DNA of 64,000 nucleotides from Comamonas sp. JUb58 (GCF_004364775.1 NZ_SOAL01000021.1:1-64000), one strand, 5' to 3'; shown: positions 44,097-53,657, counted from the stretch's first letter. Numbers and translations: made by a program. The notes: a model not told the origin generated them from the letters alone.

Positions 44097-45098
44097 ATGA
44101 ACTGCTACCAGGCCATGGTCACGCGCAGCGTGGACAGAGCCATCCACTCCCAGATGGAGACCTTGCAGCGCGGCGAACTCGCGCCCAGCGAGGTGCTGGT
44201 CCAGTCCCACTATGCGGGCGTGAACTACAAGGATTGTTTGTCGCTGCATGGGGCGGCCAGGATCATCACGCAGTTCCCCCGGGTGGCGGGGATCGAGGTG
44301 GTGGGTGAAGTGCTTGAATCGCGCAGCGACCAGTTCCGGCCTGGTGACATGGTGCTCAGCCATGGTTTCCAGCGCGGCATTGATGTGGACGGCGGCTTTG
44401 CCGAGCTGGTGCAGGCGCCCGCCGAGCACCTGCAAGCGCTGCCCCCAGGCCTGAGCGCCGAGCAGGTCGCCATTCTGGGCGTGCCCGGTTTTACCGCAGC
44501 GATGGCGCTGGAGCGCTTTGAAGAACTGGGCCTTCAGCCCGACAGCGGCCTGGTCGCCATCTCCGGCGCTGGCGGCGCCGTGGGCCGGCTGGCCATCCAT
44601 ATGCTGCACCGGGCCGGCTACCGCACAGCAGCGCTCACCCGCAACCTCAGCAACGAAGCGGCTTTGCGCGCCCTGGGCGCCAGCGAAGTGATCGACATCA
44701 GCCAGGTGGTAGATTCCAAGCGCCCCATCGAGAAGCCGCAGTTCGCGGCCGGCATCGACAACGTGGGCGGCGCGGTGCTGTCATGGATGCTGCGCTCTCT
44801 CAGCGATGGCGGCCTGCTGGCCAGCGTGGGCAATGCCTCGGGCAACAGCTTTGATGGCAGCGTGCTGCCCTTCATCATGCGCCGCGCGCAGATGTTGGGC
44901 ATCGTCGCCAACGCCCCCTGGCCGCAACGGCGCAGGCTGTGGGACAAGCTGGCGGGCGACTGGAAGCCGGACTTTGCCGCGCTGCAGCCCGATGTGCGCT
45001 TTATCGGGCTGGACGAGTTGCTGGGGCATGCGGCACGGCAGTTGGAGGGGGTGACGAGTGGGCGTACGGTGGTTCGGTTTGGGGCGGCTAAGCCATAA
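44097..45098 (+). CDS. AcuI/YhdH-type quinone oxidoreductase (acryloyl-CoA reductase family)
   Basis: This 333-residue medium-chain reductase lacks the zinc ligands of alcohol dehydrogenases and matches the AcuI/YhdH group: SHYAGVNYKDCLSLHG, FPRVAGIEVVGEV, LGVPGFTAAMALERFEELG and the NADPH loop SGAGGAVGRLAIHML. AcuI reduces acryloyl-CoA to propionyl-CoA with NADPH. In this cluster it may reduce another short enoyl-CoA. An AGGAG site precedes the ATG at 44097. Confidence 0.9.
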   Translation: MNCYQAMVTRSVDRAIHSQMETLQRGELAPSEVLVQSHYAGVNYKDCLSLHGAARIITQFPRVAGIEVVGEVLESRSDQFRPGDMVLSHGFQRGIDVDGGFAELVQAPAEHLQALPPGLSAEQVAILGVPGFTAAMALERFEELGLQPDSGLVAISGAGGAVGRLAIHMLHRAGYRTAALTRNLSNEAALRALGASEVIDISQVVDSKRPIEKPQFAAGIDNVGGAVLSWMLRSLSDGGLLASVGNASGNSFDGSVLPFIMRRAQMLGIVANAPWPQRRRLWDKLAGDWKPDFAALQPDVRFIGLDELLGHAARQLEGVTSGRTVVRFGAAKP

Positions 45099-45185
45099 AG
45101 TGGGCCTCCCTGAGGTCAGTCCGTGCATAGGCTACTGCGGCTGAATGCAGTTTCCCAACATGGTCACCGCAAGCGCACAGCAACG

Positions 45186-46142
45186 CTAACGTCCCACCAC
45201 CCTCACCTGCCCATTCCCCAACCGCTCAATCCGCACCGGCAGCGACTGCGCCAGCAGCGCCAGACTGGCATCCGTGTCCTTGAGCGACAGGGCACCCGAT
45301 AGCCGCAGCTGGGCCACGGCAGGGTCGCAGTGCAAACGGCCAGTTCGATAGCGGGCGATCTCGGTCACAACCTCGGCCAAGGGCATGTTCTTGGCCAGCA
45401 GCATGCCCTGCTCCCACAGCGCGGCGCTGGCTTGCACATCGGTTTGCGGGCCGATGCCGCTGCTGCTGAAGTCGGCGGTGTGCCCCTCTTGCAGCAGTAG
45501 GGTGGCGCCTTGCTGGTTGGTGATGGCGACGGCGTGGCTGAAGACAGCGACGCGGCTGGTGTCCGCATCCACACGGCGCACGCTAAAACGCGTGCCCAGC
45601 GCCTGCACCGTGCCTTGCCGGGTTTCCACGACAAAGGGGCGGTAGCTGGGCGATGGGTCGGCATGCGTGGTCACCAAGATCTCGCCACCCAGCAGCCGCA
45701 CCCGGCGCTCTTGTGCGTTGAAATGGATGGCCACTGCGCTGGCGGTGTTGAGCGTCAAGGTGGAGCCATCGGGCAGCAGCATGGAGCGCGACTGCCCCAC
45801 GGCGGTGGCCTGGTCGGCCATCCAGTCGCGCCAGGACAGCTCTCGCCAGGCCAGCCAACCAGCGGGCGCCGCCACCAGAAGGCCACCCAGCCAGGCCAGG
45901 CTTTTGCGCCGGTCGGGCCGCTGCACGGCGTGCAAGGTTTGCTGGCAGACCTCGGCTGGCACTTGGGCGAACACACCCAGCATGGCTTCGGCCTTGTGCC
46001 AGGCGGCCTCATGCGCGGGGCTTTGGCTGCGCCATTGCTCAAAACGGGCCTGCTCCTTGGCAGTGGGCGTTTCGTAGCGCAGCACGATGAGCCAGTCGGC
46101 CGCTTCGCTGAGCAAGGTGTTTTGCGCGGCAACGCCCGCCAT
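45186..46142 (-). CDS. FecR-family anti-sigma factor
   Basis: This 318-residue inner-membrane regulator has a short cytoplasmic DUF4880-type domain (ADWLIVLRYETPTAKEQARFEQWRSQSPAHEAAW), one transmembrane segment (SLAWLGGLLVAAPAGWLAW), and a periplasmic FecR domain (SMLLPDGSTLTLNTASAVAIHF; VRLLGGEILVTT). The C-terminal part has the STN-like region LSLKDTDASLALLAQSLPVRI that pairs with the receptor STN domain. Its start shares a base with the sigma-factor stop (TGATG). No receptor gene follows it; the next gene is convergent. Confidence 0.92.
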   Translation of the reverse strand: MAGVAAQNTLLSEAADWLIVLRYETPTAKEQARFEQWRSQSPAHEAAWHKAEAMLGVFAQVPAEVCQQTLHAVQRPDRRKSLAWLGGLLVAAPAGWLAWRELSWRDWMADQATAVGQSRSMLLPDGSTLTLNTASAVAIHFNAQERRVRLLGGEILVTTHADPSPSYRPFVVETRQGTVQALGTRFSVRRVDADTSRVAVFSHAVAITNQQGATLLLQEGHTADFSSSGIGPQTDVQASAALWEQGMLLAKNMPLAEVVTEIARYRTGRLHCDPAVAQLRLSGALSLKDTDASLALLAQSLPVRIERLGNGQVRVVGR

Positions 46143-46645
46143 CACGCGGCCTCCAGGCACAGCATCAAGGCCTTGTGGATATGGCGGCGCACGGTGATCA
46201 CCGGCATGGCGACCTGGTCGGAGATCTGCTGCAAGCTCAGCCCATCGAGCTGGGCCAGCAAAAAGACCTGGCGCGTGCGGGGCGCCAGGCCTGAAAGCAG
46301 CCGGTCGATCTGCACCAGCGCTTCGATGACCTGCAGCTGGGTCTCGGGCGACGGCGCATGCGGCTCGGGCATGGCCTGCAGGGTCTCCAGGTAGGCGCGT
46401 TCGATCTCGCGCCGGCGCCACAAGTCGACCACCAGGCCTTTGGCCACATGGGTCAAAAAGGCACGCGGCTCATCAGCAGCATCCACATTGCGGGGCGACA
46501 GCATGAGCCGAATAAAGGTGTCATGGGCCAGGTCGGCCGCGTCGCCTGCATTGCCCAGACGGCGCCGCAGCCAGGACTGCAGCCAGGCATGGTGGTTTTT
46601 GTAGAGCGCTTCGATGGGCGAAGCCGAGTATCCGGGAGATGCCAT
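46142..46645 (-). CDS. FecI-family ECF sigma factor
   Basis: This 167-residue ECF sigma factor has region 2 (LYKNHHAWLQSWLRRRLGNAGDAADLAHDTFIRLM; RAFLTHVAKGLVVDLWRRRE) and region 4 (LSGLAPRTRQVFLLAQLDGLSLQQISDQV). This is the FecI/PvdS layout used for iron-starvation and ferri-siderophore signalling. I prefer the ATG at 46645; an upstream in-frame start at 46705 overlaps the Fur box. It is coupled to fecR. The expected third gene, a TonB receptor, is missing, which makes this an orphan pair. Confidence 0.9.
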   Translation of the reverse strand: MASPGYSASPIEALYKNHHAWLQSWLRRRLGNAGDAADLAHDTFIRLMLSPRNVDAADEPRAFLTHVAKGLVVDLWRRREIERAYLETLQAMPEPHAPSPETQLQVIEALVQIDRLLSGLAPRTRQVFLLAQLDGLSLQQISDQVAMPVITVRRHIHKALMLCLEAA

Positions 46646-46678
46646 GCGATGTCCGCGCCCTGCTGCCACAGTGAATAG

Positions 46679-46695
46679 TTGAGAATGAATCTCAA
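46679..46695. promoter_or_regulatory. Fur box upstream of fecI
   Basis: TTGAGAATGAATCTCAA is an inverted repeat (TTGAGA/TCTCAA) around ATGAA. It is followed by TTATATTCAATTG, a good Fur-type AT-rich sequence 34 bp upstream of the sigma-factor start. Confidence 0.75.
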
Positions 46696-46768
46696 TTATA
46701 TTCAATTGTAAAGACCGTCTTTACGCAGGACATTCGCGGCCGCCTGGCGTGCCAGCGGCGCAGGTAGA

Positions 46769-47431
46769 TCAGCGCTGCGCAACAGGCGGCGCGGGCAGCA
46801 CGTACTGCCCCGTCCAGCCCACCAGGCGCAGCGCCATCTGCGTCATCTCCTGGCACAGCGCCTCGATGGACAGCTTGCCGTTGGGTTGGTACCAGCGGTG
46901 CGTCCACTGCACCATGCCGCTGATGGCGAAAGCCGTGACCTTGGGGTTGCCGACCTGGAAAACACCCGCCTCCACGCCGTTGACGATAAGCCGCGTCACC
47001 AGCGCATCAAAGCCGTGGTACTTGCTGCGGATATCGCTGATTTTTTCCGGGCTCAGGCTTTTTTCTTCTTCAAGCAGGATGACCGAGAAGGTGCTCAGCT
47101 CGATCTTGCGGCGCGTGTAGGTGTCGATAAAAAACTCAAAGCGCCGCACCGGGTCCTTGTCTTCGAGCTGTTCGCACTGGCTCACGGCCTCATACAGGCC
47201 GGCAAACACCTTGTCAAAAAGCCGCTCCAGCAGCTCGTGCTTGGACTTGAAGCGCTTGTAGATAAAGGGCTTGGTCACGCCAATCGAGGCCGCTATCTCA
47301 TCGAGCGTCGCGCTCTTGAAGCCGCGCTTGTAGAACAGCTCGGCAGCGGCATTGATGATCAAGGTGTCCTTGTATTCCTGGATCTGGTTCTTGGCATCGC
47401 CTGCGTTGGTGTCGGTGGGTTGTAGCTGCAC
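46769..47431 (-). CDS. TetR-family transcriptional regulator
   Basis: This 220-residue regulator has the TetR helix-turn-helix at residues about 24-68 (INAAAELFYKRGFKSATLDE, IAASIGVTKPFIYKRFKSKHEL) and a helical ligand domain. No ATG fits, so I chose the GTG at 47431, nine bases after GGAGA; an upstream in-frame ATG would add about 25 residues of implausible sequence. It is divergent from the alcohol-dehydrogenase/carboxylase operon and is its likely repressor, perhaps responding to an acyl-CoA. Confidence 0.88.
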   Translation of the reverse strand: MQLQPTDTNAGDAKNQIQEYKDTLIINAAAELFYKRGFKSATLDEIAASIGVTKPFIYKRFKSKHELLERLFDKVFAGLYEAVSQCEQLEDKDPVRRFEFFIDTYTRRKIELSTFSVILLEEEKSLSPEKISDIRSKYHGFDALVTRLIVNGVEAGVFQVGNPKVTAFAISGMVQWTHRWYQPNGKLSIEALCQEMTQMALRLVGWTGQYVLPAPPVAQR

Positions 47432-47579
47432 TGCTGAATGTCTCCTGGTGGGCGTGGGGCTGCGGCGATAACGCGCGCCAGCACGCTGTACGCATGGCCC
47501 CAGCATAGTGGAAAGGCGGGCCGTTTTGTACAAGATGCCACCCCGCCATCCATGCGTGAAATCCCCAATAGTACCAATC

Positions 47580-47595
47580 GATACTGATCAGTATC
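47580..47595. promoter_or_regulatory. TetR operator palindrome
   Basis: GATACTGATCAGTATC is a perfect 16-bp palindrome about 95 bp upstream of the alcohol-dehydrogenase gene and 149 bp upstream of the TetR start. It is the best operator candidate for the divergent TetR regulator. Confidence 0.75.
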
Positions 47596-47689
47596 TTTGG
47601 GCTTTTCCAACGCTGAGCAGCCGTTTCAGGCCCTTGCCAAAGCGCCGCGCCAGCAGCCATTGAGCCCCGTTGATTAAGGAGACAAGCGC

Positions 47690-48766
47690 ATGTCGAACGC
47701 AACCGCCAGCCCTGGCGAACAGCTGAGTTACCAGGTCGTCGATTTTGGCCAACCGCTGCAACTGGCGCGCCGCGCCATTGCCGCGCCGCAGGGCAGCGAG
47801 GTGCTGGTGCGCATCAGCGCCTGCGGCGTCTGCCACAGCGATCTGCACATGGCCGAGGGCTTTTTTGACCTGGGCGATGGCCGCCATTTCGGCCTGGAAA
47901 AAGTACTCAAGCCGCCACGCACCTTGGGCCATGAGATCGTCGGCACCGTGGCCGCCAACGGGCCCGATGCGCAAGGAGCGCTGGGCCGCTCGGTGATCGT
48001 CTTCCCCTGGATTGGCTGCGGCCAGTGCGCGCTTTGCGCCCGGGGTGATGAACACATGTGTGCCCGCCCCGAGAGCCTGGGCACCACGCGGGATGGCGGC
48101 TTCAGCACCCATGTGCGCGTGCCCCACCCGCGCTACCTGATCGACCATGCCGGCATTGACGCCGCCTTTGCCGCCACCCTGGCCTGCTCGGGGCTGACGG
48201 CTTATTCGGCGCTCAAAAAAGTGGCGCCTGCGACCGAGCAGGCGCCGCTGGTCATCATCGGCGCGGGTGGCGTGGGCCTGGCGGCCGTGGCGCTGGCCAA
48301 GGCCTTGCATGGCCTGGGGCCCATCGTTGTCGACATTGACCCGGCCAAGCGCCAGGCTGCGCTGGATGCCGGCGCCAGCCGTGTGGTGGACCCGGCCGAG
48401 GCGGATGCCGCCAAGACCCTGGCGCGCTCCAGCGCCGAAGGCGTATCGGCCGTGCTCGATTTTGTCGGCTCCACACGCACTTTCGAGTTTGCCAATGCCG
48501 TCGTCGGCAAGGGCGGAAAAATCCTCATCGTCGGCCTGTTTGGCGGCAGCGCCAGCATCCAGCTGCCGCTGATCCCCATGCGCGCCATCTCCATCGGCGG
48601 CTCCTATGTAGGCTCGCTGGCCGAGCTGCGCGAGCTGGTGGCGCTGGCCCAGCAAGGGGTGTTGCCATCCTTGCCGCTCAGCAGCCGCCCGCTGGGCGAT
48701 GTGCAGACCGTGCTGGACGAGCTGCGTGCCGGCAAGGTCACCGGCCGCGCCATTTTGCAAAGCTGA
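47690..48766 (+). CDS. zinc-dependent alcohol dehydrogenase
   Basis: This 358-residue medium-chain dehydrogenase has catalytic zinc ligands C45 (GVCHSDLH) and H81-E82 (LGHEIVGTV), structural zinc cysteines C110, C113, C116 and C124, and the NAD loop GAGGVGLAAVALAKAL. AAGGAGAC precedes the ATG. It is the first gene of an operon that continues with an aldehyde dehydrogenase 25 bp later. It should oxidise a primary or secondary alcohol to the aldehyde/ketone used next; the substrate is unknown. Confidence 0.92.
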   Translation: MSNATASPGEQLSYQVVDFGQPLQLARRAIAAPQGSEVLVRISACGVCHSDLHMAEGFFDLGDGRHFGLEKVLKPPRTLGHEIVGTVAANGPDAQGALGRSVIVFPWIGCGQCALCARGDEHMCARPESLGTTRDGGFSTHVRVPHPRYLIDHAGIDAAFAATLACSGLTAYSALKKVAPATEQAPLVIIGAGGVGLAAVALAKALHGLGPIVVDIDPAKRQAALDAGASRVVDPAEADAAKTLARSSAEGVSAVLDFVGSTRTFEFANAVVGKGGKILIVGLFGGSASIQLPLIPMRAISIGGSYVGSLAELRELVALAQQGVLPSLPLSSRPLGDVQTVLDELRAGKVTGRAILQS

Positions 48767-48791
48767 AGCCAGAAAGAACCAGGAGCACCGC

Positions 48792-50222
48792 ATGAACTAC
48801 CAAGTCCAATTGCTGATCGACGGCCAGTGGCGCGACAGCAGCAGCCAGGAATGGCTGGACATCATCAACCCCGCCGACGAAAGCAGCATTGGCCGCGTGG
48901 CCAAGGCCAGCCGCGCCGACCTGGATGCCGCGCTGGCCGCGGCCCAGACCGGCTTTTCCGCCTGGCGCAAAACCTCGGTGATGGAGCGCTCGACCTATCT
49001 GCGCAAAGCCGCCGCGCTGGTGCGCGAGCATGCCGAAGAGATGGCGCTGATGCTGGTGCATGAGCAAGGCAAACGTCTTACCGAGGCGCGCATCGAGCTC
49101 TCCGGCGCCAGCGAGGTGCTGGAATGGTTTGCCGAAGAGGCGCGCCGCTGCTACGGCAGCATGATCCCGCCGCGCTCGCCCGAGCTGCGCCAGTATGTGC
49201 AGCATGAGCCCGTGGGCCCGGTGGCGGCGTTCACGCCCTGGAACTTCCCGATCAACCAGGCCGTGCGCAAGATAGCCGCCGCACTGGCTGCGGGCTGCTC
49301 GATCATCGTCAAGGGCTCGGAAGAAACGCCGGTGGCGCTGGCCCGCTTCATCCAGGTGCTGGAGCAGGCCGGCCTGCCCGCAGGCGTGCTCGGCCTGGTC
49401 TATGGCGTGCCGGGTGATATCTCCGAGCACCTGATTGCCTCGCCCGTGGTGCGCAAGATCTCGTTCACCGGCTCGACCTCGGTGGGCAAGCTGCTGAGCG
49501 CGCAAGCGGGCGCCGCGATGAAGCGTGTGTCGATGGAGCTGGGCGGCCATGCGCCTGCCATCGTCTGTGACGACGCCGACCTGGCGCGCAGCCTCAAGCT
49601 CCTGGGTGTGCAGAAGTTCTGGAACGCCGGCCAGGCCTGCATCTCGCCCTCGCGCTTTTTGGTGCAGGCGCCCTTGTATGACGAGGCCATTGCCGGTTTT
49701 CAGCGCATTGCCGAAGGCTATGTGATGGGCAATGGCCTGGACAAGGCCACCCGCATGGGCCCGCTGGCCAACCCGCGCCGCGTGGCCGCCATGCAGGCGC
49801 TGGTGGATGACGCGGTGGCCAAGGGCGCCCGTGTGGTGACGGGCGGCAAGGCGCCGGATGGCAAGGGCTACTTTTTTGCGCCCACGGTGCTGGCCGATGT
49901 TCCGCAGGACGCGCGCATCTTCAACGAAGAGCCCTTTGGCCCGATTGCCGCGTTTGCACGCTTTGACAGCGATGCCCAGGCGCTGCAAGAGGCCAACCGC
50001 CTGCCCTGGGGCCTGGCGGCCTATGTGTTCACCGGCTCGGCCACGCGCGGCGAGTGGTTCAAGAACGAGATCGAAAGCGGCCTGGTCGGCATCAACTCGA
50101 TTGCGATGGGCTACCCCGAGCAGCCGTTTGGCGGCGTCAAGGATTCGGGCTATGCCAGCGAAGGCGGCGCCGATGCGCTGGCCTTCTACCTCAGCAGCAA
50201 GTTCGTCAGCCAGACCATCTGA
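48792..50222 (+). CDS. NAD(P)-dependent aldehyde dehydrogenase (succinate-semialdehyde dehydrogenase-like)
   Basis: This 476-residue ALDH has N151 (FTPWNFP), E249 (SMELGGHAP), catalytic C283 (NAGQACISPSRF) and the usual tail IAMGYPEQPFGGVKDSGYASEGG. It is closest in pattern to the succinate-semialdehyde dehydrogenase group. It follows the alcohol dehydrogenase and precedes the carboxylase, so it probably converts the aldehyde to the acid that the downstream ligases activate. Confidence 0.92.
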   Translation: MNYQVQLLIDGQWRDSSSQEWLDIINPADESSIGRVAKASRADLDAALAAAQTGFSAWRKTSVMERSTYLRKAAALVREHAEEMALMLVHEQGKRLTEARIELSGASEVLEWFAEEARRCYGSMIPPRSPELRQYVQHEPVGPVAAFTPWNFPINQAVRKIAAALAAGCSIIVKGSEETPVALARFIQVLEQAGLPAGVLGLVYGVPGDISEHLIASPVVRKISFTGSTSVGKLLSAQAGAAMKRVSMELGGHAPAIVCDDADLARSLKLLGVQKFWNAGQACISPSRFLVQAPLYDEAIAGFQRIAEGYVMGNGLDKATRMGPLANPRRVAAMQALVDDAVAKGARVVTGGKAPDGKGYFFAPTVLADVPQDARIFNEEPFGPIAAFARFDSDAQALQEANRLPWGLAAYVFTGSATRGEWFKNEIESGLVGINSIAMGYPEQPFGGVKDSGYASEGGADALAFYLSSKFVSQTI

Positions 50223-50303
50223 GTGCGCAGGCCGGCGCCCATCCGCTGCCGGCCCGCTGCCGCGCCGATGCGGGGCAGTGTGATCGAAGAGAGAAGGATT
50301 TCC

Positions 50304-53300
50304 ATGCACAAGGTACTGATCGCCAACCGGGGGGAGATTGCGGTGCGCATTGCGCGCACGGCAGCAGACCGGGGCATCGCAAGCGTTGCCGTCTACGCCA
50401 GCGACGATGCAGCCAGCCTGCACCGCCGCACGGCCGACCAGGCGCGCGCGCTGGGCGCCCAGGGCGCAGCCGCCTATCTGAACGGCGCGCACCTGATCGA
50501 GATTGCGCACCAAGAAGGCTGCGATGCCATCCACCCCGGCTACGGCTTTTTGAGCGAGAACTCGGCCTTTGCGCAGGCCTGCACCGCAGCCGGCCTGCGC
50601 TTTATCGGGCCCTCGGTCCAGGCGCTGGAGACCTTTGGCGACAAGGCCCAGGCGCGCGCGCTGGCCCAGCGTGAGCAGGTGCCGGTGGCACAAGGCACGC
50701 AAAGCGCCACCAGCCTGGCGCAGGCCCAGGCCTTTATGCAGCAGCTCGGTGGGCCGGTGATGCTCAAGGCACTGGCGGGCGGCGGTGGGCGGGGCATGCG
50801 CGCGGTGATGGCCGTGGACGATCTGGGTGCCGCCTTTGACCGCTGCAGCTCCGAGGCCCTGAGCGCCTTTGGCCGCAGCGATCTGTATGTAGAGCAGCTC
50901 ATTAGCGGCGCCCGCCATATCGAAGTGCAGATTGTGGGCGACGGCAGCGGCGCGGTGCAGCACCTGTTTGAGCGCGACTGCACTTTGCAGCGCCGCCACC
51001 AGAAGCTGCTGGAGATAGCGCCCAGCCCCTTCATCAGCCCCGCGCTGCGCGCGCAACTGCTGCAGCATGCCTGCCGGCTGGGCGCAGCGCTGCACTATCA
51101 GGGCCTGGGCACGGTGGAGTTTTTGGTGGACAGCCACAGCGGCCAGTACATCTTTATCGAATGCAACCCGCGCCTGCAGGTGGAGCACACCATCACCGAA
51201 GCCATCACCGGGCTGGACCTGGTGGCGCTGCAGTTTGCGCTGGCCGATGGCGCCAGCCTGCAGGACCTGGGCCTGAACCAGGCACTGCCGCTGCCCCGGC
51301 AATTTGCGCTGCAGGCGCGTGTGAACATGGAAAGCATGCAGCCCGATGCACAGGCCCTGCCCACTGGCGGCACCCTGACACGCTTTGAGCCGCCCACCGG
51401 CCCGGGCGTGCGCGTGGACAGCTTTGGCTATACCGGCTACGAGACCTCGGGCAACTATGACTCCTTGCTGGCCAAGGTGATCGTCAGCGGGCCCAGCCAG
51501 TTCGAGGTGCTCTGCGCCAAGGCCGATCGCGCGCTGGCCGAGTTCCATATCCAGGGTGTGGAGACCAACCTGGACTACCTGCGTGCGCTGCTGCGCGACG
51601 CGCAGGTGCTGCGTGGCGAGATCGACACCACCTATGTGGAACGCCAAGGCCCGGCGCTGCATGCGGCAGCCACGGCACTGGTAGCACAGCGCCAACCTGG
51701 TCCGCAGGCAGCCGGCCAGAACGCTGTGCCGAGTAACAACAACGACGAGCCCACACTGCCTGAGGGCGCGCATGCGGTGCGCGCTGCAATGCGCGGCCGC
51801 TTGATTGCGTTGGAGATGGATGCCCATACCGTGCAGGCCAAGGGCGCATCGGTGGCGGTGCTGGAGGCCATGAAGCTGGAGCACAGCGTGGCCTTGGGCC
51901 AGGGCGGCCGCTTTGTGGCGCGCAGCGCGCTGCTGGGCGAGGTGGTGGCCACGGGCACCCTGCTGGGCTGGGTGCTGCCCGATGCATCGGCCGATGCACT
52001 CGCCAGCGAGCAGCAGCAAGCCGACCTGGATGCGATACGCCCCGATCTGGCCAAGGTGCTGCAGCGCCAGCAAGGCTTGATGGACGCTGCCCGCCCCGAA
52101 GCGGTGGCCAAGCGCCGGCGCCATGGCAAGAACACCGCGCGCGAGAACCTGGACCAGCTGCTGGATGCCGGCAGCTTTGTGGAATATGGCGGCCTGACCC
52201 TGGCGATGCAACGCGGCCGCCGCAGCGAGGAGGAGCTGATTCGCCTGAGCCCAGCAGACGGCACCATCACCGGCCTGGGCCGCATCAACGGCCTGCAGTT
52301 TGGGCCTGAGCAATCGCGCTGCGCAGTGATGGCCTATGACTACACGGTGTTTGCCGGCACGCAGGGCTTTATGGCCCACCGCAAGATGGACCGTATCGTG
52401 CACACCAGCGAACGCCTGGGCCTGCCCTTTGTTTTGTTTGCCGAAGGCGGCGGCGGCCGGCCGGGCGACACCGACTATGTGGGCGTTTCGGGGCTGGAGT
52501 TCACCACCTTCACGCACATGGCGCGGCTGTCCGGCAAGGTGCCGACGATCGGCGTGGTCTCGGGCCGCTGCTTTGCCGGCAATGCCGCCTTGCTGGGCTG
52601 CTGCGATGTGATCATCGCCACGCAGGATGCCAGCATCGGCATGGCCGGGCCGGCGATGATCGAAGGCGGTGGTTTGGGTGTAGTGGCGGCCGACGAGGTG
52701 GGCCCGGCGAGTGTGCAAACGCGCAATGGCGTGATCGACCTGCTCGCCCGCGACGAAACCGAGGCCGTGGCCCTGGCCCAGACCTACCTGGGCTTTGTAC
52801 AGGGCAAGCTGCCGCCTGGAGAACATGCCGACCAGCGCCTGCTGCGCGCGCTGGTGCCCGAGAACCGGGTCAAGGGCTATGACATCCGTGCCGTGGTGCA
52901 GACCTTGTTTGACAGCGGCAGTTTTATGGAACTGCGCGCCCAGTTTGGCCGCAGCGTGGTCACCGGCTTTGCGCGGCTGGAGGGCCAGGCCGTGGGCGTG
53001 CTGGCCAACGATGGCAGCCACCTGGGCGGCGCGCTCGATGCCAACAGCGCCGACAAGATATCGCGCTTTCTGGAGCTGTGCGACAACTACGGCCTGCCGG
53101 TCGTGTCGCTGTGCGATACGCCGGGCTTCATGGTCGGGCCGGAGAGCGAAAAGGCCGCAGCCGTGCGGCACTTTGCCCGCATCTTTGTGACGGCCAGCCA
53201 CATCAAGGTGCCGGTGCTGGCGATTGTGCTGCGCAAGGCCTATGGCCTGGGCGCGCAGGCCATGCTGGGCGGCAACCTGTTTGTGCCCGTGGCCACCGTG

Positions 53301-53585
53301 GCCTGGCCCACCGGTGAGCTGGGGCCCATGGGCATTGAAGGCTCGGTGCGCCTGGCCTACCGGCGCGAGTTGGAAGCCTTGGAGGACGCGGCCGAGAAGG
53401 CGGCCTACTTTCAGGCCAAGACCGACGAGATCTATGCCCAGGGCAAGGCGCTGAACGTGGCCAGCTACAACGAGATCGACGATGTGATCGACCCGGCGCA
53501 GACACGCGATTGGCTGGCCAGCATGCTCGCCAGCCTGCCGGCAGCCAGCCCGGGGCGGGCGGCATCGGGGGTATCGCCCTGGTAG
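50304..53585 (+). CDS. single-chain biotin-dependent acyl-CoA carboxylase (BC-BCCP-CT fusion)
   Basis: This 1093-residue protein joins all three activities of an acyl-CoA carboxylase. A biotin carboxylase domain (about 1-445) has the ATP-grasp loop LKALAGGGGRGMRAV and ECNPRLQVEHTITE. A biotin-carrier domain carries the biotinylated lysine K524 in EAMKLEH (canonical EAMKM is altered). A carboxyltransferase domain (about 575-1090) includes FAEGGGGRPGDTDY and MAGPAMIEGGGLG. This matches the long-chain/multi-substrate LCC type of roughly 1,070-1,100 residues. It is in the TetR-controlled operon; the acyl-CoA substrate is not evident. Confidence 0.92.
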   Translation: MHKVLIANRGEIAVRIARTAADRGIASVAVYASDDAASLHRRTADQARALGAQGAAAYLNGAHLIEIAHQEGCDAIHPGYGFLSENSAFAQACTAAGLRFIGPSVQALETFGDKAQARALAQREQVPVAQGTQSATSLAQAQAFMQQLGGPVMLKALAGGGGRGMRAVMAVDDLGAAFDRCSSEALSAFGRSDLYVEQLISGARHIEVQIVGDGSGAVQHLFERDCTLQRRHQKLLEIAPSPFISPALRAQLLQHACRLGAALHYQGLGTVEFLVDSHSGQYIFIECNPRLQVEHTITEAITGLDLVALQFALADGASLQDLGLNQALPLPRQFALQARVNMESMQPDAQALPTGGTLTRFEPPTGPGVRVDSFGYTGYETSGNYDSLLAKVIVSGPSQFEVLCAKADRALAEFHIQGVETNLDYLRALLRDAQVLRGEIDTTYVERQGPALHAAATALVAQRQPGPQAAGQNAVPSNNNDEPTLPEGAHAVRAAMRGRLIALEMDAHTVQAKGASVAVLEAMKLEHSVALGQGGRFVARSALLGEVVATGTLLGWVLPDASADALASEQQQADLDAIRPDLAKVLQRQQGLMDAARPEAVAKRRRHGKNTARENLDQLLDAGSFVEYGGLTLAMQRGRRSEEELIRLSPADGTITGLGRINGLQFGPEQSRCAVMAYDYTVFAGTQGFMAHRKMDRIVHTSERLGLPFVLFAEGGGGRPGDTDYVGVSGLEFTTFTHMARLSGKVPTIGVVSGRCFAGNAALLGCCDVIIATQDASIGMAGPAMIEGGGLGVVAADEVGPASVQTRNGVIDLLARDETEAVALAQTYLGFVQGKLPPGEHADQRLLRALVPENRVKGYDIRAVVQTLFDSGSFMELRAQFGRSVVTGFARLEGQAVGVLANDGSHLGGALDANSADKISRFLELCDNYGLPVVSLCDTPGFMVGPESEKAAAVRHFARIFVTASHIKVPVLAIVLRKAYGLGAQAMLGGNLFVPVATVAWPTGELGPMGIEGSVRLAYRRELEALEDAAEKAAYFQAKTDEIYAQGKALNVASYNEIDDVIDPAQTRDWLASMLASLPAASPGRAASGVSPW

Positions 53586-53657
53586 CCACCCCGCCCCCGC
53601 CTCACCTAAAACACTGCGACCGAGATCCCAAAAAACACCAGGACCGTAGGAGACACC

